Below, one piece after another: positions 1-8,162 of a stretch of 64,000 nucleotides of DNA (positions are counted from its first letter, which is position 1; each line of letters opens with the position of its first letter). Under the pieces are notes generated by a model. The model was not told the DNA's origin, searched no databases, and was given only the letters and a program-made list of their open reading frames with translations. The stretch is from an uncultured Pelagibacteraceae bacterium. Its GTDB lineage: Bacteria; Pseudomonadota; Alphaproteobacteria; Pelagibacterales; Pelagibacteraceae. The stretch spans positions 1 to 64,000 of the forward strand of contig CACKCQ010000004.1 of the NCBI GenBank assembly GCA_902598655.1. The letters run 5' to 3'. The position numbers and the translations under genes are program-made.

Positions 1-283
1 TGATTGTAAAAAGCATTTAATTCTTGGAATGATGTCTAATAAAGATCACGAAGAATATTTAAGCAATTTTAATAATATATCTTCCATAACAACAATTGAT
101 ATTCCTAATCAACCAAATGCTATCAAAGGAGTAGATTTAAAAGAAAAATTAAATAAATATCCTAATGTAAGTTACAAAAAATCTATTGAAGAAGCTCTTT
201 TGTCACTAAATCCAGAAAAAGATGATTTGATAATGATAACTGGGTCTTTATATCTTGCTGGTGAGCTACTTAATTTAAACTAA
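1..283 (+). CDS. folC: Folylpolyglutamate synthase / dihydrofolate synthase, C-terminal end (partial)
   Basis: Only the last 90 or so codons lie in the window; the reading frame is open from base 2 and its 5' part is outside. The visible part has the C-terminal Mur-ligase-like fold ending of FolC: HLILGMMSNKDHEEYL near the edge, and near the end the motif LIMITGSLYLAGELL, which is diagnostic for FolC (the GSLYL(V/A)GE box). FolC joins dihydropteroate with glutamate and extends folate polyglutamates in the cytosol. Its TAA stop overlaps the stop of the convergent trxA by 4 bases (280-283), so no terminator fits between them. Recognition rests on the terminal motif alone. Confidence 0.85.
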   Translation, partial: DCKKHLILGMMSNKDHEEYLSNFNNISSITTIDIPNQPNAIKGVDLKEKLNKYPNVSYKKSIEEALLSLNPEKDDLIMITGSLYLAGELLNLN

Positions 284-600
284 ATATTTTCTTTTATAAA
301 AGCCACTATGTCACTCTTTGGAGTGGCTCCAACTTTGGTTGCTTTTAATTCACCACCTTTAAATAAAAGCATTGTAGGAATTCCACGAACACCGTACTTA
401 GTAGGCATGTTAGGCTCTGAGTCTATGTCATGTTTTGCAATGACAATATCATTTGCCATCTCCTCCGAGATTTCCTCTAAAATTGGTCCAACCATTTTAC
501 ATGGACCACACCATTCGGCCCAAAAATCTACTAAAACGGGTTTATCGTTTTTTAAAACTTGTTCTTCAAACATTTCGTCTGTAACTTTTAAAGTTGCCAT
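280..600 (-). CDS. trxA: Thioredoxin
   Basis: A 106-aa protein, normal length for thioredoxin-1. The active site WCGPC is at residues 30-34 (Cys31 and Cys34), preceded by VLVDFWAEW and followed by the cis-proline loop GIPTMLLFKGGE. It is a cytosolic disulfide reductase that keeps ribonucleotide reductase, peroxiredoxins and other thiol enzymes reduced. It is convergent with folC (4-base overlap); in alphaproteobacteria folC and trxA are common neighbours. The leader contains the AT-rich TATATATAAA about 10 bases before the start, but no clear Shine-Dalgarno site. Confidence 0.97.
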   Translation of the reverse strand: MATLKVTDEMFEEQVLKNDKPVLVDFWAEWCGPCKMVGPILEEISEEMANDIVIAKHDIDSEPNMPTKYGVRGIPTMLLFKGGELKATKVGATPKSDIVAFIKENI

Positions 601-667
601 TAGGTTTATATATAAATAAAAATTTTTTTAATCAATAGTTAAAAGAGAAATGTTAAAATTATCCACA

Positions 668-2101
668 TTAAAAATTTTCATACTTTTTCTGTATTGACAT
701 TGCATATTCATTAAACTCGTCTAGTAGTGATAGCTTTTCATTATCATTCTCATTAGTATATTTCTCTCTCAGAGTATCAATTTCTGTGTAGAGTGTTGGA
801 ATTGTCCACCATTTTTCTTTCTTGTCACTCAAAATTCGCTTTGCAATTTCTCGTTTTATTGTTCTAAGCATGCTCTCGGGTAGAACTTCGGGTGCCTCTT
901 GATATATGATTTTTTTTCCAAAACCTACTAATCGATCATCATCAAATTTATCTAATAATTTAAGTTTATCTTTCCATGATGCTGCATGCCAAGCAGGAAA
1001 TAAGGCAGTATCTTTGTTTGACGTAAATTTAGTATAAATACTTTCTTCAGCATATATATCTTCTTGTGTTTTAGACTGTTCTTTATCTTCAGCTACTTCT
1101 CTTAATGCATGAAGTATATTTTGAGAAAATTTCTCATTATTTTTAACAATATCTGCTCTTTTATTGATTAATGACTTATCCATAGCACTATAAGGTTCTA
1201 CTTGCATACCGTATTTTGCATCTACAATAATTGGAGCCTTGTTAGATCTAATAGTTCTTAAGAACTTAGGAGACTTTTTCATTTCAACTTTTAGTTCATT
1301 TATTGATAAATTTAATAAAGGCTCAATATCGATCCTCAAATCGAAAGCATAATACCAACCGGCATATATTGGATGCATACAATATTTTTGATGAAGAGGT
1401 GCAACTAGATGAAGTCTAGATTTACCATAATAATATTCATTTAAAGTAATAATTTCCCCTTTCTTAATTATGGTTTCAGTATCAGATTTATTTGCAGTTT
1501 TAAAAAAAGACTCCCAAGTGTCTGGTTGTTTTTTTTTAACTATATTTAAAACTTTAGCAGTCATTATACTATCACTTAATGCGCTATGAGCATCAGTTGA
1601 GTCAATACCTTGCATTCTAGCTAACGATTCTAATTTAAATACTGCATTGTTTTTTTCATTAAATTCTACTTCTAGAATTGAAGGGTCAATTGCATAAGCT
1701 GCACGAGCAATATTAATACCATCATGTCTTTTATTAGGAGCAGCATTTGTAAGATATGGATACCTAATCCCTTTAAAAAACTCTTTTCTTATCATTTCAT
1801 CATCGAATCCAATATTAGACCAACCAAGAAACACAGCTGGGCTCCATTTTTTAAATATTTTTTCAACTTCAGCTAACATTTGATAGTGAGAAAGATTAGT
1901 TTGAGTTAATTGTTTTATTGATGTTTTATTTACAATAAGTGCCATGGCCTGAAAGATTTCTCCTTCAGGTAAACTGCATCTTAGATTAAATCTGTCTTTC
2001 TCTTTAAAGTTCTCATCTACTAAAACTCCACCAATTTCAATTATGCTTCCAAAATCTGTGCTTGCGCTCGATGATTCTATGTCCCAAATTGCTAAATTCA
2101 T
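668..2101 (-). CDS. sbcB: Exodeoxyribonuclease I (single-strand 3'-5' exonuclease)
   Basis: A 477-aa protein, the usual ExoI length. The N-terminal DEDDh exonuclease domain carries the first acidic pair in WDIESSS (Asp7, Glu9), a second in GWSNIGFDDEMIRKEFF, and the late His/Asp in DAHSALSDSIMTAKVL. The SH3-like and helical C-terminal regions of ExoI follow, for example KSPKFLRTIRSNKAPIIVD. The enzyme digests single-stranded DNA 3' to 5' in mismatch repair and recombination control. It is on the same strand as a PD-(D/E)XK nuclease and rmuC, giving a group of three DNA-processing genes. A 124-base gap of featureless AT-rich DNA separates it from the upstream nuclease gene. Confidence 0.9.
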   Translation of the reverse strand: MNLAIWDIESSSASTDFGSIIEIGGVLVDENFKEKDRFNLRCSLPEGEIFQAMALIVNKTSIKQLTQTNLSHYQMLAEVEKIFKKWSPAVFLGWSNIGFDDEMIRKEFFKGIRYPYLTNAAPNKRHDGINIARAAYAIDPSILEVEFNEKNNAVFKLESLARMQGIDSTDAHSALSDSIMTAKVLNIVKKKQPDTWESFFKTANKSDTETIIKKGEIITLNEYYYGKSRLHLVAPLHQKYCMHPIYAGWYYAFDLRIDIEPLLNLSINELKVEMKKSPKFLRTIRSNKAPIIVDAKYGMQVEPYSAMDKSLINKRADIVKNNEKFSQNILHALREVAEDKEQSKTQEDIYAEESIYTKFTSNKDTALFPAWHAASWKDKLKLLDKFDDDRLVGFGKKIIYQEAPEVLPESMLRTIKREIAKRILSDKKEKWWTIPTLYTEIDTLREKYTNENDNEKLSLLDEFNEYAMSIQKKYENF

Positions 2102-2225
2102 AATTTTATCCTCAAATTAGCTAATATTTTATGGGTTTTTGGAAAGTTTTTTAAAGACTTTACCATTAGCATATAAACGATTAGCTCAGGTATTAATAAC
2201 TCTTTTATGGATAGGTTAAGTAAAG

Positions 2226-2912
2226 TCAAGATATATTATTCAATTCGTAAAACTTTTTAACCCTTCCTAAAAATAAATTTTGATACATTTCTAATTCAGC
2301 TCCTTCAATTTTAAATTCTTGGAACAAAATATCTTTAGTACATAATAATATTATTCCTGCTTTCATCTTGGTTCCATGAACAACATCATGAGCTAAAGTG
2401 TATGCTCCTAATTGTAGGAAGTAATCTTGTATATATTCACTTTTCTTAACTTTGTTCGCTTGTTTGAAATCTATCACGACAGGATTACCTTGGTAAACAC
2501 CAATAAGATCAGCGGTTCCAGCGTACTGCTCTGGATAATAAAGTGTTTCTTCCATTCCATATATTTTCTCTAATTTTCCATTAATTCCTTTTTCTATAAT
2601 TTCTTTAGCCATATTTTTATAAAGTTCATTACTTTCAAAAAAACTATCATTAATTCTACCTCGCAAGTAATTTTCAATGTATGAATGAAGATTATTTCCA
2701 CGAGTTGAAGCTTCGGTTTTTATTCTTGTAGCCTCTTTATGACCTACTCTCTCTTTCCAGTTTGCGAGTGCAGCTTTTTCCTCTTCAGATTTTGTTGCAC
2801 TTAAAATTGTTGTCACACTTGGTAGCTTATTATCTCCCAATAAGTACTTTCTGTAACCGTCTTCTAAAGATCTAGAAGATTTTGGATAATTAAATTTGTT
2901 GCTCCACTTCAT
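2226..2912 (-). CDS. PD-(D/E)XK superfamily nuclease (RecB/Cas4-like fold)
   Basis: A 228-aa protein with the signature of small PD-(D/E)XK exonucleases: LPSVTTILSAT near residues 30-40, a GTADLIG box carrying the first metal-binding Asp135, then VVIDFKQAN with Asp148-Phe-Lys150 as the D/E-x-K pair, and a QLGAYTLAH helix carrying the usual Q-x3-Y. It resembles phage-type and RecB-type exonucleases that act on DNA ends. It lies 7 bases downstream of rmuC and is probably co-transcribed with it. I cannot assign a specific function beyond DNA nuclease; host recombination, prophage remnant and defence are all possible. Confidence 0.75.
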   Translation of the reverse strand: MKWSNKFNYPKSSRSLEDGYRKYLLGDNKLPSVTTILSATKSEEEKAALANWKERVGHKEATRIKTEASTRGNNLHSYIENYLRGRINDSFFESNELYKNMAKEIIEKGINGKLEKIYGMEETLYYPEQYAGTADLIGVYQGNPVVIDFKQANKVKKSEYIQDYFLQLGAYTLAHDVVHGTKMKAGIILLCTKDILFQEFKIEGAELEMYQNLFLGRVKKFYELNNIS

Positions 2913-2919
2913 TCATTTT

Positions 2920-3999
2920 TTATGAAACTTTTCTTTTTTCAACTTGTCCGTAGCTGCTTATTGGTGATGGTGTGTCTGGATCTGGATCATCATCATCATT
3001 TGGATTTTTTATAGAGTCGATACTTCTATTAATTGCTCTTGCATCTTTACCAAAACTATCAACAACTGACATAGCTTCCTCTAATTTTTTTCTTAAAACT
3101 AAAACATTATTAAAATGCATATTAAATCTTGTACTTATTTTCTTTAGATGATCATATATTTCTGACGCATGTTTTTTAATTCTTAAACTTTGGAAACCCA
3201 TATGCAGAGATTGTAAATAGCCAGATAAATTATTAGGGCCCATAATAGTTACTTTATATTTCTTCATTAATTCTTGGGTTAATAATTCTTTTGTTGAAGG
3301 ATCTTGGTAGTTAGCTAACTCTAAAAATAAACTTTCAGTTGGAGCATAAACTATTGCAAAATCAACACTCTTTGGTGGAACTATATATTTTTCGTTAACA
3401 CTTTTTGCCTTTTCTTTAAAAGCTCTTGCAAGTTTAGTTCTAGCTTCAGCCATAGCTTTTTTATCATCTTGTTGATGTGCATCTTGGATGGCCTTATATC
3501 TCTCAACAGGAAAATGGCTATCTACTGGAACCAATACACCATCTTGAAGTTTGATTGCAAATTCAACATTTTCACTTGTATCTTCTTTCATCTTTACATT
3601 TGATGAATACTGTGATGCAGGTAATAGATCCTTTAATAATGACTCCAAGCTAAATTCAGCCATAGTCCCATATTTTTTCACGCCGGCAAGTATTTTATTT
3701 ATACTCTCTTGTGACTTGTTTAACTCTGAAACTTGAAAATTAAAGTTGTTAACTTTCTCATTGACGGAAGTTAAAGCTGACGACATATCTTTAGTAACAT
3801 TCTGAGATAGACTATTAAATGAATTGGCCATATTAGAAATAGAGCTATTCATAGTTGATTTTAATTCATCTAGTTGGATTTGAATTTTATTTTCCTTAAT
3901 TTTATCATTTTCGGATGTTTCCTTTTTTTTTAGTTGTAAAAAAATTAGAACAACTATCCCTGTGAAAATAAAGCTTAGTATAATAATTTCTAATGACAT
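2920..3999 (-). CDS. rmuC: DNA recombination protein RmuC homologue
   Basis: A 359-aa protein with an N-terminal membrane anchor (about residues 4-22, IIILSFIFTGIVVLIFLQL). A coiled-coil region to about residue 105 follows, then the RmuC nuclease-like domain: LEDSLL-type segment FSLESLLKDLLP, VDSHFPVERYKAIQDA, and FAIVYAPTESLFLEL. RmuC limits inversion of short repeats in Escherichia coli and has a predicted PD-(D/E)XK-type core. The C-terminus has an acidic DDDDPDPDTP stretch before a short basic tail. It is divergent from the ATPase gene at 4090 with a 90-base shared promoter region, and upstream of the PD-(D/E)XK nuclease. Confidence 0.88.
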   Translation of the reverse strand: MSLEIIILSFIFTGIVVLIFLQLKKKETSENDKIKENKIQIQLDELKSTMNSSISNMANSFNSLSQNVTKDMSSALTSVNEKVNNFNFQVSELNKSQESINKILAGVKKYGTMAEFSLESLLKDLLPASQYSSNVKMKEDTSENVEFAIKLQDGVLVPVDSHFPVERYKAIQDAHQQDDKKAMAEARTKLARAFKEKAKSVNEKYIVPPKSVDFAIVYAPTESLFLELANYQDPSTKELLTQELMKKYKVTIMGPNNLSGYLQSLHMGFQSLRIKKHASEIYDHLKKISTRFNMHFNNVLVLRKKLEEAMSVVDSFGKDARAINRSIDSIKNPNDDDDPDPDTPSPISSYGQVEKRKVS

Positions 4000-4002
4000 A
4001 TT

Positions 4003-4079
4003 TTTTTATATAGCCGCATTTACAATAAATTAAACATTAATAATTAATTTTAAAATAATTATAATGCGGATATTATAAT
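4003..4079. promoter_or_regulatory. Divergent promoter region with paired GCGG(A/C)TAT elements
   Basis: The gap between rmuC and the ATPase gene contains an inverted repeat, CCGCAT (4014-4019) and ATGCGG (4064-4069). Read toward rmuC it gives GCGGCTATATAAA; read toward the ATPase gene it gives GCGGATATTATAAT, with a perfect TATAAT -10 hexamer at 4074-4079. The same GCGGATAT directly before a -10-like TATAAA stands upstream of the sigma-like gene (7107-7119). No convincing -35 TTGACA is seen here. The repeat could bind a dimeric regulator or be an extended -10 element; this is inference. Confidence 0.4.
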
Positions 4080-4089
4080 ACTTAATTAT

Positions 4090-5892
4090 ATGCCAAAAAA
4101 TAGTTTAAACTCTTTGTTATTAAAAAATTTTCGTAGTTATTCCACAACTACAAAAATAAATTTTGGATCGCGAATCACTCTAATTTTTGGTAAGGGAAGT
4201 GTTGGAAAAAGTACAATCATAGACGCGCTTCAAACTCTACATGCATCAGATAGAAATAATACAGATTTATATGATAAGAATTACAAGTTTTTAGTTTCAA
4301 AAAGAATAAAAAATAAAAAAGAAAAAAAGTCTAAAAAAAGAAATATAAGTTTTCCTGTAAGCTTTTCAATCGGTTTGTCATGTAAAGAAAAAGAGGTTGA
4401 TGGTGAATTTAATATAAAATCTGTAGTTAAAGATTTTGCTTTTACTGAATTATACAATTTTCCAATATATGTAAATTTATTTTCAAATGAAGGATCTGAT
4501 CAAAAAGATGATCCTTTTAGTAATTCAAATAGATATCTTGGTATGATGAATATTCCTATAGAATTCAATAAAAACAGAAATCTTAAAGATTTCTATATAT
4601 CTTCAGTAGATTTTTTTGGCAATCAAAACTCTTGGCAGAAATTACATGAGAGTACAAATAAATACAAAAATGAGTTGATTACATATTTAGATAAAATTGA
4701 AAAATTTGAAAAAGATTATTTTCAAATTACTGACCAAATAAGTAAAGTGAAGAAAAAAAATGATAATATATCTCTAAAAAAATTAGAGTCTGATCGAGAT
4801 AAATTGTTTGATAAAGAACTTTACAGTGAAGGCTTTTCTGCTGTTTGGTTTCCGATGTATAAAGAGAGAGAAAATTATAAAAAATTTATAAAGAAAGGAT
4901 CAGACCTTAAAACGTTTATAAATTTTGTTGAAGAAAATATAAAAAAAAATAAACGTTATTTATACAAAAATAATGAACTGTTCACTAGAAGAACCATAAA
5001 AGAGAAGCTTTCTGATAAAGAATTTAATGAGCTTTTGGATAATATAAAAAAACAATTAAAAGGAAATTATTTAATCCAAGGAAATACAACTTTGTCTGAA
5101 TTTTTATGCTACACATTAACAGAAATAGTTTCATTGAAAGAATATAGAAAAGTTGGTGGTTTTCAATTTCCTATTGTGGCTAATAAAGATAGTTTTGTTT
5201 GGAATAAAGAGGGTGGTGAAATAGCCCTAAGCCCTGAAAAAATATTTGATATGTGTAAAAATAAGATAAGTCCTGTTCTAGGACAAATTAAAACAATTAG
5301 ACATCGAGAAAGTTTTAACGATTTAATTAAAAGTCTAAGTCAATACTCCTCTTCCGCTACTAGACAATCAGAGTTTAATGAAATTGTTGAGCAAAATATT
5401 AGAAGTATAAATAAATGGCTTAAAGAATTTGGGTTTGATTTTAAAATAATTATAGAGAAATTTGGTGTAAATGGAGAAAGTCAAATATTTCATCAAAAAA
5501 ATGGATATAAAATACCAGCAGATTTAGGTGGTTCAGGAGCTCAGTATTTACTAACATATTTAACAGAACTCTTAGAAGCTAATGAAAATATAATATTACT
5601 TGAGGAGCCAGAAAAAGCTTTGCATGCATCTTTACAAATAAAATTAGCTGAATTATTTACAGAAATCAGTAAGAACAATCAGTTAGTCATTGAGACTCAC
5701 AGTGAAAATTTACTTTTAGGTATTTTAAAAGAAATTAGAGATAAAAATTTAAATCATCAAGATGTAAAAGTTTTATATGTCTATATGGAAGATGGCGAAT
5801 CTAAAGTTGATGAAGTGATATTAAATGAAAAAGGTGGATTTCGCTCTAAGTGGAGAGATGGATTTTTTACTGAAAAATTAGATTTATTATAA
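4090..5892 (+). CDS. AAA/ABC-type ATPase with C-terminal DUF3696-like region (OLD/RecF-type)
   Basis: A 600-aa SMC/RecF/OLD-type ATPase. The start LLLKNFRSYS is typical of this class and the Walker A motif GKGSVGKST is at residues 34-42. A long Lys-rich helical insertion occupies about 180-330. An ABC-signature-like LGGSGAQYL lies near 480, Walker B IILLEEPEKALH near 501, and the H-loop IETHSENLL near 535. The end (VYMEDGESKVDEV...GGFRSKWRDGFF) matches the DUF3696 tail of predicted ATPases. No TOPRIM domain is visible. The next gene starts on the base after its stop codon, so the two are surely co-expressed. ATPases of this class are common in defence modules paired with a separate effector; that role is inferred here. 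Confidence 0.85.
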   Translation: MPKNSLNSLLLKNFRSYSTTTKINFGSRITLIFGKGSVGKSTIIDALQTLHASDRNNTDLYDKNYKFLVSKRIKNKKEKKSKKRNISFPVSFSIGLSCKEKEVDGEFNIKSVVKDFAFTELYNFPIYVNLFSNEGSDQKDDPFSNSNRYLGMMNIPIEFNKNRNLKDFYISSVDFFGNQNSWQKLHESTNKYKNELITYLDKIEKFEKDYFQITDQISKVKKKNDNISLKKLESDRDKLFDKELYSEGFSAVWFPMYKERENYKKFIKKGSDLKTFINFVEENIKKNKRYLYKNNELFTRRTIKEKLSDKEFNELLDNIKKQLKGNYLIQGNTTLSEFLCYTLTEIVSLKEYRKVGGFQFPIVANKDSFVWNKEGGEIALSPEKIFDMCKNKISPVLGQIKTIRHRESFNDLIKSLSQYSSSATRQSEFNEIVEQNIRSINKWLKEFGFDFKIIIEKFGVNGESQIFHQKNGYKIPADLGGSGAQYLLTYLTELLEANENIILLEEPEKALHASLQIKLAELFTEISKNNQLVIETHSENLLLGILKEIRDKNLNHQDVKVLYVYMEDGESKVDEVILNEKGGFRSKWRDGFFTEKLDLL

Positions 5893-7020
5893 ATGCTATA
5901 TCCATTAATCGTTAGTCCACAATTTATAATGAATATTCCAGATAACAGAGAAAATTATGAAAGATTTGTTGAGTTTTATAAAAAATATAAGGATGTTTGG
6001 ATAGATATATTTATCATTATAGATGATGACCATAATTCACTTATAGAAAATTATAAAAATATTTATGCATCAGACAAAGCTTTGGAACATCCAGAAATTA
6101 GAATTATATTAGAAATTCTCTTCAAATTAAAAAAATATAAATATTCTAATGTGAAGACAGAAGAGAAAATCAATATTAACAATATATCTAAATATCTAAA
6201 AGGTCGTGGAGTTAAAAAAATTGTCGAATTTCCTAATTATTTTAATGATGAATTCATAAATTTAAAAAAATTACAACCCAAGGTAAACTTATATAATTCT
6301 GATTATCATGAAGTTATAGACGAAATATGTTCTATAACAAGGTTTTCAAAAAAAGTTTTTTTAAATGATGCCATGATACCCTATTGTATTTCAAATTTAC
6401 AAAAAATAGAGGATATAAAAGATTTGTCGGATGATCCAGGTAAACTAAGTATAATCGATAAGAAAAATTTACATTATTACAAAATTGGCTTTAAACACCT
6501 AATAAAAAATATTTACGATACTAATTTTTTTCAAAATGAATTAGAAATTTATATTTACACTACATTACATAACTCAAAACTAAAAAAAATTTACAATTAT
6601 TGTAAAAAAAATAATGATGATATTCGCGTTGAGATGTGGGAAAATCTTTCTAAATATATTTCGAGCTCGGTAAAAAAATGTATATCATCCGAAATTGAAA
6701 AATCAAAAAATTGTGTAAAAGAAATTTTCATAAAACAACATTTTAAAGATGGTAAAAAATATAACGATAGCAACAAAATTAATTTTGAAGTTTATGATAG
6801 ATCAATCTTTGTGTTAGATTTAAATTGTGCGATTGAAATTAGAAAAGGAATAGATTTATTCGATGAAAAGTCTGATAATGGTCTTCGATCGGATAGTGGT
6901 TATTATATTAGAAATTATTTAGAGGAAAAAGAGCTAGAAAATGCAAGGCAAATAATCGAACACCCAGATTATGAACCTAGAAAAGTGTATAAATCCAGTA
7001 ATTTTCAACTAAGAGTTTAA
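5893..7020 (+). CDS. Unknown protein partner of the DUF3696 ATPase; possible C-terminal MIT_C/phospholipase-D-like domain
   Basis: A 375-aa protein starting on the base after the ATPase stop. The N-terminal 60 residues have a strand-rich pattern with an acidic tip (WIDIFIIIDDDHNSLIEN). The C-terminal third has FEVYDRSIFVLDLNCAIEI followed by KGIDLFDEK (about residues 299-325). This resembles the HDR-x-I ... GLD-x-F pattern of prokaryotic MIT_C (phospholipase D-like) domains, except that the expected His is Tyr301, so catalysis may be lost or altered. That assignment is from memory of the pattern and is tentative. It is probably the effector or sensor subunit of a two-gene module. No close relative is recognised with confidence. 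Confidence 0.7.
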   Translation: MLYPLIVSPQFIMNIPDNRENYERFVEFYKKYKDVWIDIFIIIDDDHNSLIENYKNIYASDKALEHPEIRIILEILFKLKKYKYSNVKTEEKININNISKYLKGRGVKKIVEFPNYFNDEFINLKKLQPKVNLYNSDYHEVIDEICSITRFSKKVFLNDAMIPYCISNLQKIEDIKDLSDDPGKLSIIDKKNLHYYKIGFKHLIKNIYDTNFFQNELEIYIYTTLHNSKLKKIYNYCKKNNDDIRVEMWENLSKYISSSVKKCISSEIEKSKNCVKEIFIKQHFKDGKKYNDSNKINFEVYDRSIFVLDLNCAIEIRKGIDLFDEKSDNGLRSDSGYYIRNYLEEKELENARQIIEHPDYEPRKVYKSSNFQLRV

Positions 7021-7089
7021 TTTTAATAAAATACTCAATAAATACCCTATTTATTTAAGATTATTGACTAAAAAATTTTTTATTAATCG

Positions 7090-7120
7090 TTGAAAAAATT
7101 TATTTCGCGGATATATAAAT
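7090..7120 (+). promoter_or_regulatory. Candidate promoter of the sigma-like/NurA-HerA unit
   Basis: TTGAAA at 7090-7095 and TATAAA at 7114-7119 stand 18 bases apart, with GCGGATAT (7107-7114) abutting the -10 element, as at the divergent rmuC/ATPase promoters. The start codon at 7141 is only about 15 bases past the expected transcription start and has no Shine-Dalgarno sequence, so the message may be nearly leaderless. The TTGAAA also resembles the -35 of RpoH-type promoters, but the -10 does not. Confidence 0.4.
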
Positions 7121-7140
7121 ATTAGGCAGCAAGCACATGA

Positions 7141-8160
7141 ATGCCAAATTTACAAAACAAGCTTGCTTCCAATTCTGTAATAAAATCAATTAGTGACTTC
7201 ACTAATTCGATTGATGTTAAAATATCCGATGAAATAAAGCTAGTAACAAAAAGAATAGACTTAAAATCAGGAATATATAAAAATTGTACAAACCTAGCAC
7301 TAGCATATTGTACGCTTAACACATATCAACAAAAACAATCTATTATCTACAAAGCTTTAAAAAAAGTTTTTAAACCTTCAAATTACAGATTGGAAAACGA
7401 CAAAGAGAATACTGAAGATATTATTTCTGAAGCACTTTACTTATTAAGAAAATCAGCAATAAAATTTCTAGAGAAAAATGGACAAAAACTAGATTATAAT
7501 TTTGATCAATTTGCAATAGTACAAATTAGAGAAGGAATAAAATCTTATAAAAGTAAATGGAATAACTTAAATGGATCCGACAGGAACGAATTAATACACT
7601 CAGCTATTAGAGCAATCAAAAAGAGAAATTGTATAAAGGGAGAACGATTAAATTATGAAGAAGCTAAACATTTAGCAAACCATTTTAACTTATGCAAAAA
7701 TACAGGTTATAAAGTTATTTGGGATTTAGAAGGTCTACATTTTGAAAAAAAGGCTGACTGGAAGAAAATAGATGACCGAAATGAAGAAGTTCATGTTTCA
7801 GAAAATTTTAAAAAAGGAAATTGTCTTCCCAATAACATTGCTTTATCAAGTAATTTGAAATCATATTTTAATACACCTGAATTAAGATCTGCAGGAGAAA
7901 AAGTTTTTATTGATGACGAAAAAAGAAATACAAAAAAAGTTATAAATCAGTTTATTAATCATGAGCTTAATTCCTTTAATGAACAAATAATTTTTAAAAA
8001 AAGATTATATTGCGAAAAAAATAACGAAATTAAATTAAAGCACTTATCTTCAGAATTAGGAATATCAATTCAAAGGATAAGTGTTATTGAAAAAAATCTA
8101 AAAAATAAATTTAAAATTTTCTACTCTGTTGAAAAACAAAAAAGTGAGGGAATTAATTAA
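7141..8160 (+). CDS. Divergent sigma-70 family protein, RpoH (sigma-32)-like layout
   Basis: A 339-aa protein aligning by eye with RpoH from end to end. Region 2: EDIISEALYLLRKSAIKF...YNFDQFAIVQIREGIKSY (92-136) matches the DLIQEG...F-YA--WIR--I-EY core. RpoH-specific segment: NELIHSAIRAIKKRN and LNYEEAKHLANHFNL (149-184). Region 4.1/4.2: FNEQIIFKKRL followed by the helix-turn-helix LKHLSSELGISIQRISVIEKNL (about 279-320). The tryptophan dyad used for promoter melting (WW before IR in RpoH) is VQ here, so it may be a weak, altered or non-initiating sigma. It heads the NurA-HerA transcription unit. A real housekeeping RpoH would be far better conserved, so this is probably an accessory paralogue. 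Confidence 0.65.
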   Translation: MPNLQNKLASNSVIKSISDFTNSIDVKISDEIKLVTKRIDLKSGIYKNCTNLALAYCTLNTYQQKQSIIYKALKKVFKPSNYRLENDKENTEDIISEALYLLRKSAIKFLEKNGQKLDYNFDQFAIVQIREGIKSYKSKWNNLNGSDRNELIHSAIRAIKKRNCIKGERLNYEEAKHLANHFNLCKNTGYKVIWDLEGLHFEKKADWKKIDDRNEEVHVSENFKKGNCLPNNIALSSNLKSYFNTPELRSAGEKVFIDDEKRNTKKVINQFINHELNSFNEQIIFKKRLYCEKNNEIKLKHLSSELGISIQRISVIEKNLKNKFKIFYSVEKQKSEGIN

Positions 8161-8162
8161 TT

